Shown one piece after another: positions 31,974 to 42,708 of a DNA stretch of 64,000 nt. The position numbers were made by a program, and so were the translations under genes. The notes beneath the pieces are model-generated. The model saw only the letters and a program-made list of their open reading frames with translations. It ran no database searches and had not been told where the DNA came from. The stretch is from Elymus sibiricus (Eukaryota; Streptophyta; Magnoliopsida; Poales; Poaceae). Location of the stretch: contig CM077675.1 of assembly GCA_039707655.1 (NCBI GenBank), positions 421,061,162 through 421,125,161 of the forward strand. The letters run 5' to 3'. Positions within the stretch are counted from its first letter, which is position 1; the number at the start of each line of letters is the position of its first letter.

Positions 31974-33234
31974 CTAACACCTAAGATCCATTTGCAATTT
32001 CACATGGTATTCTCCGTGTTCAGGTATGACGTGGTCAAGAAAGAATCCCGCCAATTTCTCTTGAATTGATCGTATGCGATCATGTGGTAGGAGTTCATCC
32101 CGCATCTGCCAGATCTAATTTAAAGAAGGGGGTCAATACATATATATGAATGAAATTCAACACAATTGATGGTAATATATAAAATAAAATTGTGAATATT
32201 GTTTACGTACTTCAAATTGTTTCTCAGAGAAGCCCCGCTCAGAGGTCGAGTGGCGAATGAACTCGCATACGTAGTATCCACATAAATGATTCCCGACTGC
32301 CTGGTACAAGCACTTTACGAGAATAGAGTTCAATCAAACTGATAAGCAAGCATGATAATGGTATTGATGAAACTAGAATCAATGAGAGATGCGCGGAACT
32401 AGCTAGTACTACTTACTTTGGGGTGTGTAAATCGCAGCTCGTTGTTTAGACCGGGAACCATTCCGGTGAACTTTTTCCAAACTCTGGCAGGCAAAGAAAA
32501 TGATTACTTGATATCAGGAAATGAACGAAAGTTGCCGATATGGTCCCGGTATTGATTGAACTTACTTCTGGAGCATTGCAGTCATGTCCGCATAATTCTC
32601 GGGATCTTTACGTCTCGAGTCTAAGACAGTTACTAATGTCCCGTCAAGCTTAATGGATAGCAGACTAAAGTGGAAGCTGCGCACGCATAACTCATCAATT
32701 ACATTACTTAACCTCGAGTAAGCGAAACCGAATATGCACAAGACAGTAACACTCACTTGAAGTTGTAAGGAAAGAGTATTTCCCTTTTGTTTTGATGTCT
32801 AAGGAACGCTTGTAGCAAGTTGTCCTCAGTAACTTTGGCTCTCTTTTGTACCGACCATTCATTTACGGTATTTGGGCTAATGAACCCAATGTCATAGATT
32901 TGTTCTTTTTTGCATTCGACCATCTTCAATCTGCATAATATAGTGAGGATAATTATAGAAGTAATACTTACAGACAGTAGCAAGTCATGAGTTGTTTGTC
33001 GAGGGCCTCTTGATTGTATAACTGAAATAACTCCACAAATTCAACAGGCATCAGGTCGACTCCAATGAAGTCGTGCTCTTTTTTAATTCCGATCATCAAA
33101 TTGTGGGTCCCAGACTTCCTGCAGGTTTCCATGTACCACTCATGCAATTTTTGCATCATCGTTGTTAGATGAGGATGATCAGGTTTGACGAGAGGCTTCC
33201 CGTGCTCATATCTAAAGTCCTCTGCTGCTACTAC
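31974..33234 (-). pseudogene. CACTA-encoded Ulp1-like protease domain (3' exons of the outer element's gene)
   Basis: Six exons with canonical GT-AG borders can be read on the minus strand: 33234-32973, 32930-32757, 32676-32566, 32483-32417, 32312-32211 and 32114-31974 (stop TAG). Together they encode a C48 (Ulp1/SUMO protease-like) fold. The catalytic histidine is in FNFHFSLLSIK (Phe replaces the usual Trp after it), the aspartate in VLDSRRKDPENY, and glutamine plus cysteine in YQAVGNHLCGYYVCEF. All catalytic positions are present and no stop interrupts these exons. Such domains are often fused to plant CACTA proteins; a role in removing ubiquitin-like modifiers is a family inference. The gene's 5' part is displaced to 44611-45794 and 54081-55489 by insertions. 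Confidence 0.8.
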
Positions 33235-33780
33235 CACTACAAGAATCAGGTACTTTGCCGTCTGCCATAGCGGACGGCAAAGGGTAGGACCACTGACGGC
33301 AAAGGCTTTGCCGTCCGGCAGCAGACGGCCAAATTTCCGGCACTGTGAACTCCGATAAAGGATTGCTTTGCCGTCTGCCTTTACTCAGCAGACGGCAAAG
33401 TATTTTTCCCGTCAGGAAGCAGACGGCAAAGCGGCTGGACGGCCTAAACTGGAGTAAGCCCTGTTAGTGGCTAACGGCAGGCTTTGCCGTCTGCCACCGA
33501 CGACAAAGCGGTAAATAATTTGCCGTCTGCCCCCAGACGGCCATGCATCCGGCCCTTTGCCGTCTGCCCCCGGACGGCCATGCATCCGGCCCTTTGCCGT
33601 CTGCCCCCGGACGGCCATGCATCCGGCCCTTTGCCGTCTGCCCCCTGACGGCAAAGTGACCAAATGGCCCGAGGCCTGGCACTCCCAGTTTGCACAGGTG
33701 AGTGACACGTGTCCCATTTGCCGTTGGGGGCAGACGGCAATGGGGCTTTGCCGTCAGTGGCAGACGGCAAAGAGGCAATA
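33235..33780. repeat. Subterminal repeat region of the inner CACTA element
   Basis: Dozens of short direct and inverted copies of GCCGTCTGCC/GGCAGACGGC. From about 33525 to 33650 a 49-bp unit around GGCCATGCATCCGGCCCTTTG is repeated three times in tandem. These are presumed transposase binding sites. Frames here are artefacts of the repeat. Confidence 0.9.
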
Positions 33781-34529
33781 ATGCCACTGTTTTTTCTATT
33801 TTTTCTTATATCCAACAATTTTCACAGGCAAAATATGCTATATATGTATATATTTCACAATAACAATATTCTTGCCATGCTGATGATCATCCAACAAGCA
33901 CAAATTAATATCATCCAACAACAAGCACAAATATCATCCTATCATCCAACAACAAGCACAATTCATCCAACAACAAGCACAAATATCATCCAACAACAAG
34001 TAGCAAGTTTCACATATGTAGCAAGTTTAAAATTATTCATCGATACAAAATCATAAGCACTCCATGAACCACAAACACTCCATCAATGCAAGCTTCCGTG
34101 ATGTGACTCTAATCTGCAAAATGGGAAATACGAAAGTTAGATGAAGAAGACTAGAAGAAGAAGAAGAAGAAGAAGAAGATGCAGAAGCGTTTTTCTTCTC
34201 TCTCTCTTTCTCCTCTTGTTTTCTTCTTCTTATTGCTTATTTGTGACATTCGGGCAAAATTGGAAGAAGGATAGGTCTTTCGAGGTTTGCCTCATGGTGT
34301 GTATGGTGCACACTCACTCACACTTATATGGTGGTGTATGTTGGTGGACACTACCTAACACTAATATTTCGACAGTTGGTGATGGTCGTTTTCCCTTCTC
34401 CTCTCCCGCAATATACCAAGGTATATATCGAGAGAAGGAGAAGAAAAAATGACCCCCGCGACAACAGTCGGGATTCCTCCATCAAGAAGAGACATTTAAC
34501 TCTCACAAGGAGCTAAGTTTGTCTAAGTG

Positions 34530-37055
34530 CTAAGTTTGTCTTTCTTTGAGAAAATGAGCCAAGTAAGTGGCATATTGGGGCTTACCGTCCTCGTCATCAT
34601 GGAGGTGAGGCACCGGGGCTGCTCGGGCCGGTTTCACCTGGAGAAGGCTGCCCTGGAGAGAAGGGTCGTGCGATGCATTTCGGGAGATATTCTGCACCAA
34701 AGATGATTTGCAATGTCTCGTTAGCATGATGACACTGAAAAGATCATTGCATTCAAATGAAACTCACCGTTCCAGCCGTGGTAATGACTGGCATCGACGG
34801 AGGGGTCTGGCCGGTCTTCTCGCAAAAAGACTGCACATTTGGTTTTCACAAGTCAATGATATTAGTTATTAATGAAACGGACATTAAATGCAAGATTTGA
34901 CAAATATGAAGAAGAAACTTACCACGAAGAGCTCATAGTTGGCCCGGTGAGACGCATCGTTCCGTGCCGTCTCCTCCTCCAACAACCTAGCCGTCCTCTC
35001 CTCCATCTCCTTCTCCTTCACCGCCATAAGCGCCTGTGTTGCCTCTCTTTCTTTCTGAATAGCAGCCTGCAACACAACTCCTCGTTAGCATTGTAATCAT
35101 CTTTGTTCACACACACAACGTAATGAGGAAAGATATCTGAGTCCGTATAACTAACCTCGATGGCGAGCTCGACTGGCCGTGGACGAGGCCTTATCTCAGG
35201 ACAGGACCTCGTTTGGCGCACCTTGATCTGCCGGAGGTTGCTAGGACAACGTATAAGGCCATCTCCAATGGCAATCGAGCCATGGGGCCTCCCGCCGCCA
35301 GCTATTATCACCAGCTCTGGATCAATAGGCTCCTCGCTCGGGTTAAAGTCCCCCCCTTTCCTCGCCTTCCCCTCATCTTTGTACCTCACGAGCTTGTTGT
35401 GGGAGGAGATGTTGGTGAACTTCTCGGGATGATCGAGGTCAGACTCAGAGAATGCCTTGACATTCTTGTACGAGGCAGTATGGGCCATCGCATAGAGGTC
35501 GTACATCTGTGGCACCTCCGTTTTATTGTGATGCGCCTAAAAGAGAGAGAGAGGAACAAAGTATTAGTAAAGGGCTCAAGCTAGAATCAAGAATGAATTG
35601 CATGAATCATGAAGCTAACCACATACCCAGTTCTGACCAAACTGGTTTAAGTTGGCGCTCCCTTGATGGTGTGGCACACCAACCATTTTGTTACGCCGGT
35701 CCTTGGCATTGTTGTGGATGGCTAGCCATTGTTCTGAGCACCACCCATCCACCAACGCCTCCCAACAATCCATCTTATCCGCACACCATCTCGGGGGCAC
35801 CTAAGTTAATAAAGAGATATTTGAGCGCTATGCGTAGGAATCAAATGAAGGAAACTAAGTATAAGGCCTTAAGAATACGTAATTACCTTCATGTAATGCT
35901 CCTTCTCCATCTTCTTTCCGCGGCACGTCGACTTCTCCTTCCTAATACGCCGCGAGGCGTAGTAGTCTCGAACAGCCTGCACCCGAGCCTCGTGCCGAAA
36001 GTTTTGCAGTAGGCGCCTGCATTGCTGATCGATAACCTTTGCCGCGGCCTCCTCGTATCCCTCCTAACACCTGTAGAAGGTCTGCAATCAAACGAGACAA
36101 CACTTATTAGTACAATAACTAGCTATTGTTGATTTTTAATTGTGTAAAGGAGAAATTACCCAAAACTGTCTGATCACCATCTCCGCCCTCGTGTGGCACA
36201 AAACACCGTCGATCCTCTCCTCAGGCGCGGCCGGTGCAGCCAAGTAGTGCTCCCAGGCCAGTCCTAACTCTGGAACCTGACCCTCACCGGGCAACGTGAC
36301 AAACCCCGGGAAGTTTTTCCTGACAAGGACACCAAGGATGTTGTTGGACCTGCGGGCATCCTTGGGTTGATGCCAACCCCTGCAGTATGACAAAGCCAAC
36401 ACATTAGATATTTGAAAAAACGTGAAGGCAAAAGGTTAAAAAAGAGTACATGCACTTACCTCTCCCCATCAGGCCTAATCGACCACCTCAGTTCGCGGGT
36501 CGCCGGCACGGGCGGGAACCGTGTCATACCACGCTGGTAGACAGTGGCCCCCTCAGCCACCTCCTCGTCGCTATCAGAAAAACGATCCCCGCCACCATCA
36601 GCATGGCCACTAGGCTCCTCCGGCCAGGTATCCCATGGGGTCTACCGGGACGTGCCCTCATCCCTACTCTGCTCCGGAGTCTCGTGGGACGAAGCCTCTG
36701 GGACAGGAGTCTTGTAGGTCGAAGGCTCGTCGACCCGAGGATCTTGGACCGGAGTCCGCGTAGCCTCGTCCTCAGACGGGTCCACCCTAGCAGTCCTGTG
36801 CTCGGGTGAATCAGCTGGGGGTGGCGGCGAGGAAGGCGTAGCAGCCACCCTACCTTTGCCGCGGCCTCCTCTCCCACCTCTACTACCTCTCTTCTTCCCC
36901 CGACTTCCTCTCGCGGGGGTCGACGAAGAAGCGGCCACCGGTGTATGCAGACTAGAGAGCAACGCTCTCCGGAGAGAGTCGACAGGAATGAAAGTACCCA
37001 TCCCACCACCCTCCGATGAAGGAGCCGCGGAGTGCTCTCGACCCTTTCCAACCAT
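34530..37055 (-). pseudogene. CACTA second gene: Transposase_24 (Ptta/En-Spm) type, multi-exon, broken
   Basis: Starts at 37055 with MVGKGREHSAAPSSEGG, a low-complexity Ser/Pro/Gly/Lys-rich N-terminus, and continues through several exons with GT-AG borders. Recognisable parts are GWHQPKDARRSNNILGVLVR and VTLPGEGQVPELGLAWEHYL (36376-36150), an RxxYASRRIRKEK segment near 35950, VPPRWCADKMDCWEALVDGW (35800-35615), a segment with HTASYKNVKAFSESD and FNPSEEPIDPELVIIAGGGR (35520-35160), and a coiled-coil tail (AAIQKEREATQALMAVKEKE, 35067-34920). This is the plant Ptta/En/Spm protein that accompanies TNP2 and is thought to bind element ends. An in-frame TAG at about 36642 and another stop near 36065 break it. 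Confidence 0.8.
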
Positions 37056-37196
37056 CTTTCAACAACTGCCATGACAAATAGTAAACGAAATTAGTACAAC
37101 ATAAAATTGAATACCGACATGAATAATAAAATGTATATAATTTAAGTGTATCATCATATACCTAACATGAACTAAAAGTTGATTACCTGACATGAA

Positions 37197-40100
37197 TTAA
37201 TAATAATCTTGATCGTCTATATATTCTCCGGGATCAATAAATGCATCATCATCATCACTATCATCAATAAATGCATGATCATCATCACTATCAGGAACAA
37301 CGTGTGGAAGGCCTCCTTCATGTAATCGGTTAAACATTGATAGGTCATCCGCATCAGTAACCTCTTCTTGTTCCGGCTCTTCCTGTTCCGGCTCAGGGGT
37401 TAAGTCGGATTCATTGTCGCTGTCTACTTCAATGTTCCGGGGTGAAGTAGAGCAGTTCTTGAAACGTTTTTTTGGAAATAGGTGTTTCTTGGAAGAATTC
37501 TCCTTCATATGTGTCTTGGTTAATGTGAGGTTCATAATCCTCTTCATTGAGGGGAGGTGGTCTAAAATGTGGCGGCATTTCATAAACGACATCCCAACCT
37601 TTTAGATTTGGATCAGTTTGGCAGGCCCACGGTAGATAGAAAACTTGGGTCGCCTGTTGAGCCATAATATAGACATCGGGCACATCTAAATGGTGCTTTG
37701 TTTGATTTCGACTAGCCCTATATGTTCATGAGTCCTTCTAGTCTCCTTCGGCTGGAACCAATGACATTTGAAGACTACGACGTTCGGTGGGTTTTCACCA
37801 TAGAATAGAAGTTCATAAATTGCTTCAACTCTTCCATAGTACTCTGTACCTCCTTCGTCGATAGCAGAGACACAACAATTTGTAGTCTTTAGGTCGGGCA
37901 TAGATAGCACTTTGCCAAAGGTAAGAAAGCGATACTCGTTGATGTCGTATCTGTCAAATGAACGGACCTTATAGTCAAAACCATTAGCGACTTGTCTTAG
38001 CTCGGCGTCCATAGACTCTGAATTAGCCTACAAGTTTAATACGAAAGGATTGTTGCATTAGCCGCAAATAAGACGAAGAAATGAAATGGTCCATTAATGG
38101 TAATTACCATTTGTTTGAACCAAGAGATGAAACCAGGATAGCCGCCTCCATGCTTCGCCAGGAGCTCATACTCTTAGACGGAATCCTTTTGGATGACCAC
38201 TCCATCCGAGAATTTGGCGACGTATCAACTATATCAAATATCCGGGAATAAGAGCAGTTCTAAGGAATTACAAGTTGCGAAACAACAATGTACCGACAAC
38301 TTACTCGATGTACGGCCGCACTTCTGTTAGGTTGTTGAAGATATACAACGAAATGGTCCGCCATTCATCGGCATCCAACGCTTTTGCTTTAGAAGCACCG
38401 GCTGGTGCGAGCTTCCCTTTGAATAGGCTGAGGTTGGATCGACTTTTTTTTAGGTCGCCATCATTGTACCAAGGCTTCGGATTATGCAAATGACGATTTT
38501 TGGCTTCGTAGTGTGCTGTCCCGAAGTTTGCCGCCTCCTCAGTAATGAATGCCTCGGCCATCGATGCTTCAATTCTACGTTTATTTTTACATTTTGCTCG
38601 ATGCGTCTTCTGCATCCTCTCAGTTGCGAAGCACCAATGATTTTGCACGGGCCCCCCCAATCTTGCCTCGGTCGCGAGATGCAAAATCAAATGCTGCATT
38701 GGATTAAAGAAGCCCGGTGGAAAGATCTTCGCTAACTTGCAGATCAACTCCGATGCCAACTCTTCCATTTCATCTAGCACGCCAGGCGATAGTTCTTTTG
38801 CACAAAGAGAATGGAAGAAATAGCTCAGCTCTGCCAGTACTAGCCATTCATCCTCAGGGATAAAGCCACGCAGCATCACCGGCATTACCCGCTCAAGCCA
38901 TATGTGCCAATCATGACTCTTGAGACCAAATATCTTCAGTTTGTCAAGACTCGCTCCCCTCTTTAGATTCGCTGCATAACCATCGGGGAACATCAACTGC
39001 ATTTTCACCCACAAGATCATTTCCCTCATAGCCGGCCTTCCAAGATTGAACCATGCCTTTGGCTTTGTCCAGTTATGCTTTCCTTTCGCTTGTCGCATGT
39101 TTTGTAACGGTCTGTCACATAGAGCCTCCTGATCGATTCTAGCCTTAGGATTATCCTTTGACTTCCCCTCTATGCCGAACAATGTACCAAAAATGGCCTC
39201 GGCGATATTCTTTTCAGTGTGCATCACGTCGATGTTGTGTGGGCAAAGGAGGTCTTTGAAGTAAGGCAGATCCCATAAGCATGACTTGTGAGTCCATGCG
39301 TGTTCCGTATTATACCCTTCGAAATACCCAGGACGATTTGGATCCGGCTCGAGAGCGTTTAACTGATCCAGGAGCTGTTGGCCTGTCAACGCGGGTGGTG
39401 CAGAGTTTTTGACAACTCTACCTTTGATGAAATTCTTCTTGTCTTTTCTGAACTTATGGCGAGGATCCAGGAACTGTCTATGCATGTCGAAGCAAGAATA
39501 CTTGCGACCCGCCTGCAGCCAACGGAACTGAAGAGCTGCCTTGCATGTGGGTCACGGGAACCTTCCATGCACACACCAGCCAACGAATAGGGCATACGCC
39601 GGCAAGTCATTCGTCGAGTACATGTACCACACATGCATTTTGAAGGTTTTTTGGTAGCGGCGTCGTATGTCTTGATCCCATTATCCCAAGCTTGTTGCAA
39701 TTCATCCTTAAGCGGCTGCATGTACACATTCATATTATTCCCCGAATAGTTGGGCCCTGGAATTACCAACGTCAGGAAACTGTTCTTTCTTTTCATAATC
39801 TCTCCGGGGGGAGATTGAGTGGAATGACAAATACAGGCCAACAACTGTATTGGGTTGCCGTCATACCAAACACATTGAACCCATCCGTGCTGATGGCGAC
39901 TCGAGGATGCCTTGGATCTGCCGCTTTATCGTTATGTAATGCATCGAAGTGCTTCCACGCAAAAGCGTCTAAAGTGTGTACCAACATCTGATTCCCATCT
40001 GCATCTAGTTCGGTTCTTTTGCCCAATTTGTGCCATGTCATCTGTCTGGCCGTCTCTTCGACCATGAAAAGACGTTGAAGTCTTGGTACGATTGGCATAT

Positions 40101-40854
40101 AGCGAAGATCATTAACAGGAATTTTTGTCTGCATCTTCTCACCCGTACCGTTGTCTACGACAACATACATGGAAGACTTGCAAATGGGATAATAGTTCAA
40201 GTCCGCATACTCAAGCCTAAATAAGGCACATCCACTCTCACAGGCATCTATCTTCTCATAGGGCATCTTAAGTACACGGAGGATTTTATCCGACTGGTAC
40301 AGGTTTGCAGGCAGTACATGGCCTTTGGGTAGAAAGCGTCCAAATATTGTCATCATCGCGTCGTAGCATTCTCTGCCCAGGTTGAATTGAGCCTTCAGAG
40401 CCATTACTTGCGCGATGGCATCCAGCTGACAAAGCTCAGTGTGCTCGTGGAGAGGACATTTTGAAGACTCCAACATTTCATAGAATGCCTTTGCAGAGTC
40501 CTCCATCTCGTCGTCTGAATCCCGAGCATCATCAAAGTCTTGCACCATGTCTTCGATCCCGGTACCATGCTCGTCGGTGCGACGACGAGCCACCTTAGCT
40601 CTGGCACGTTGGGCAGACTCACCATGAAAAGTCCACACCGTATAATTCGGCCTAAAACCCCACTTCTGCAGGTGTTTAACCATTTCACCCTCTGTCTTCC
40701 TTTTAAAGTTGTCGCACCGGGGACAGGGACACGATGTTTTTGCCTAGCCATTTGCAAATGCGCCTCTCACAAACCCCTTGGTATTTGTTAACCATTCTTT
40801 GGTCATGTCTTTCTGACTGGTGTGACCGGTGTACATCCACGCACGATGAGTCAT
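37197..40854 (-). pseudogene. CACTA TNP2-type transposase, broken
   Basis: The frame starts at 40854 (MTHRAWMYTGH…), a typical TNP2 beginning with the transposase-associated Cys motif (CPCPRCDN). A TAG stop lies at 40744-40746. The Transposase_21 region follows (40683-39793, with GTGIEDMVQDFDDA and WHKLGKRTELDADGNQML), then a frameshift near 39840, a TGA in the GRFP*PTCKA motif near 39550, then 39485-38301 with NIDVMHTEKNIAEAIFGTLF and the DUF4218 region (HSLCAKELSPGVLDEMEELA, PVQNHWCFATERMQ). After an intron comes the DUF4216 region (38012-37686, LKTTNCCVSAIDEGG, VVVFKCHWFQP), and two more frameshifts precede an acidic C-terminus ending at 37197. It would cut and join CACTA ends if intact; five or more lesions make it inactive. 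Confidence 0.88.
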
Positions 40855-40989
40855 CTTGCCTAGCTACTGGACACACAAGAAATATATATATATAATTCAG
40901 CATATATATTCATCAGTTAATCAAGTTTGTCAGTTTTATTACGTCCATGCAACCTACACGCTCATAGGTTAAGATAGGTCCTAATCCCA

Positions 40990-41205
40990 CCCGAGTATGT
41001 GTAGATTGGGTTCGTTTTCCCATGCACTGCTCCGGATCCGACACAGAATTTCGACAGCACCTCCCCGCTGTTCTCCTGATACACGTCTCGGCAATAAGCA
41101 GAGAGGATGTGTACCCGGAGAACAACAGGGAGGCACTGACGAAATTATGCATAGGATCCGGAGCAGAGCATACAGGAAAACGAACCCAATCTACACATAC
41201 TCGGG
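40990..41205 (-). repeat. Long hairpin (216 bp) upstream of TNP2, candidate small-RNA precursor
   Basis: The arms start CCCGAGTATGTGTAGATTGG and end with its exact complement near 41186-41205, and pair for about 105 bp around a loop near 41092-41103. The hairpin lies about 135 bp upstream of the TNP2 start codon, in the leader of the minus-strand transcript, followed by a likely splice acceptor at about 40867. It is homologous to the hairpin at 23900-24109 in a different CACTA family. Frames crossing it simply read the two arms. Confidence 0.85.
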
Positions 41206-41229
41206 CTGTCCATGGATAACGTTGGACTA

Positions 41230-41293
41230 TTCGAAAGGATGGTGGTTATAAATATGCAAAGACATGCATATTTATATATGTCACCCTTTCGAA
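41230..41293 (-). repeat. Short hairpin (64 bp) adjoining the long hairpin
   Basis: The outer stem TTCGAAAGG / CCTTTCGAA and inner stem TATAAATATGCA / TGCATATTTATA flank a six-base loop. It matches the hairpin at 23812-23875 in length, position and inner stem. Confidence 0.85.
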
Positions 41294-41589
41294 CAGGAGA
41301 CACATACTGGTCACGCATACTGATGATTGAAGACACCTATAGCTAGCATGTTTCATCGGCACGAAGACCGGAACAGAGCAAATTAAGGGGGAGGAGGAGA
41401 AGTCATTTGTGCTCACCCACGAACGCAGGGGCGGAGCTCGTCCAACGCACGGGGAGGTCGTCGAACAACTGCACATTGAAATCCACCCGATCAACACAAA
41501 TATGATGTTTTTATAACAAAATCGGAAAATATGTGACCTAAGTCATAATTTACAAAACTATGACCCCGTCGGCCTCTAGAAGGCAGGAG

Positions 41590-41862
41590 GCAGAAGAGGT
41601 GTCGGGGGTCGGGAGTCAGTGTCGTCGAGGGTCAGTGGCGTCGAGGGTCGGTGGCGTCGGGGGTCGGGGGTCAGTGGCGTCGGGGGTCGGTGGCGTCGAG
41701 GGTCGGTGGCGTCGGGGGTCGGTGGCGTCGGGGGTCGGTGGGGTCTGGGGTCGGGGGTCAGTGGCGTCGGGGTTCACGAGTGGCGTCGGGGTTCAGTGGG
41801 GTCAGTGTCGTCGGGGGTCGGTGGCGTCGGAGGTCAGTGGCGTCGGGGGTCGGGGGTCCTCT
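41590..41862. repeat. GC-rich minisatellite
   Basis: Repeated GTGGCGTCGGGGGTCG units of 15-18 bp, about fifteen copies with variations. It lies in the presumed first intron of the CACTA transcript. The long frames crossing it in all phases are repeat artefacts. Confidence 0.9.
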
Positions 41863-41869
41863 CTTCCTG

Positions 41870-42160
41870 TTCTTCTTCTTCTTCTTCTTCTTCTTCTTCT
41901 TCTTCTTTCCCTTTTTCCTCTTCTTCTTCTCCTCCTCTCCTCTTTTTCTTATTCTTCTTCTTCTTCTTCTTCTTCTTCTTCTTCTTCTTCTTCTTCTTCT
42001 TCTTCTTCTTCTTCTTTCTCCTCCTCCTCCTCCTCTTCTTCTTCTTCTTCTTCTTCTTCTTCTCCTTCTTCTTTTCCTTCTTCTTTTCCTTATTCTTTTC
42101 TTCTTTTCCTTTTTTCTTTTTCATTTTTTTCCTTCTTCTTTTCTTCTTTTTTTTCTTCTA
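41870..42160. repeat. (TTC)n-rich microsatellite tract
   Basis: Nearly 300 bp of TTC and TTTC/CTC repeats, giving poly-Phe, poly-Ser and poly-Leu frames on the plus strand and poly-Lys on the minus strand. These frames are not genes. It is followed by AACCTAATTAACCTAATAAAC-type repeats to 42260. Confidence 0.95.
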
Positions 42161-42295
42161 ACCTAACTAACTAACCTAATTGACCTAATAAACTAAATTA
42201 ATAAACTAATAATACTAACCTAATTAACCTAATAAACTAATAAAACTAACCTAATTATAAACTAACTAAATTAACCGAAATAAAAAACAGAAAAA

Positions 42296-42708
42296 ATGAA
42301 AAAAAGGGGGCGGCCGGCGGTGGTACTCACCGGTGGGGGGCGGCGGGGCCGGCGTGGGCGGCGCAGGGACGCCGGGGGCGGCTGTGGCGGCCGGGGGCGC
42401 AGCGGCGGCGGTAGCGGCCTGGCGACGGGTGGCAGGGGCGTCGGGGGGTGTCGGCGGCGTCACGGCTGCGGGGGGCATTGGCAGCGTCGCGGCGGTGGGG
42501 GGCAGGGTCGCCGGGGGCGTCCGGCAGGGGGGGCCAGGGGCGGCGGTGGCGGCCGGGCGGTGGAGGCAGGGGCGCAGGGGCGTCGGTGACGATGGTGGGC
42601 AGGGGCGCAGGGTCGTCGGGACGGCGGTGGCGGCCGGCGGCGTGGGGCAAAGGCGGTGGGGGCGGCCGGGCGACGGGGCAGCGGTGGGGCGGGGCGGCGC
42701 AGCGGGGG
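42296..42708 (-). other. GC-rich leader of the inner CACTA element
   Basis: On the minus strand a proline/alanine-rich stretch, analogous in place and composition to 22600-23075 and 60905-61190. The solo LTR at 42709 cuts it off from the rest of the leader at 44242-44290. I do not believe it encodes a conserved protein. Confidence 0.5.

Noticed and set aside
33500..33660. Regularly spaced repeats that could suggest a CRISPR array
   Set aside because: Plant nuclear context, three units of identical 'spacers', and position in a CACTA terminus explain them.
33412..33818. Three overlapping minus-strand frames of 101-115 codons
   Set aside because: They are tandem repeats in the CACTA subterminal region.
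35160..35584. Plus-strand frames of 90-123 codons
   Set aside because: They lie opposite exons of the inner CACTA's second gene, whose minus-strand translation has the family motifs.
41560..42174. Three overlapping plus-strand frames of 170-204 codons with poly-Ser/Leu/Phe
   Set aside because: They are translations of the GTCGGGGGTC minisatellite and the TTC tract in all phases.
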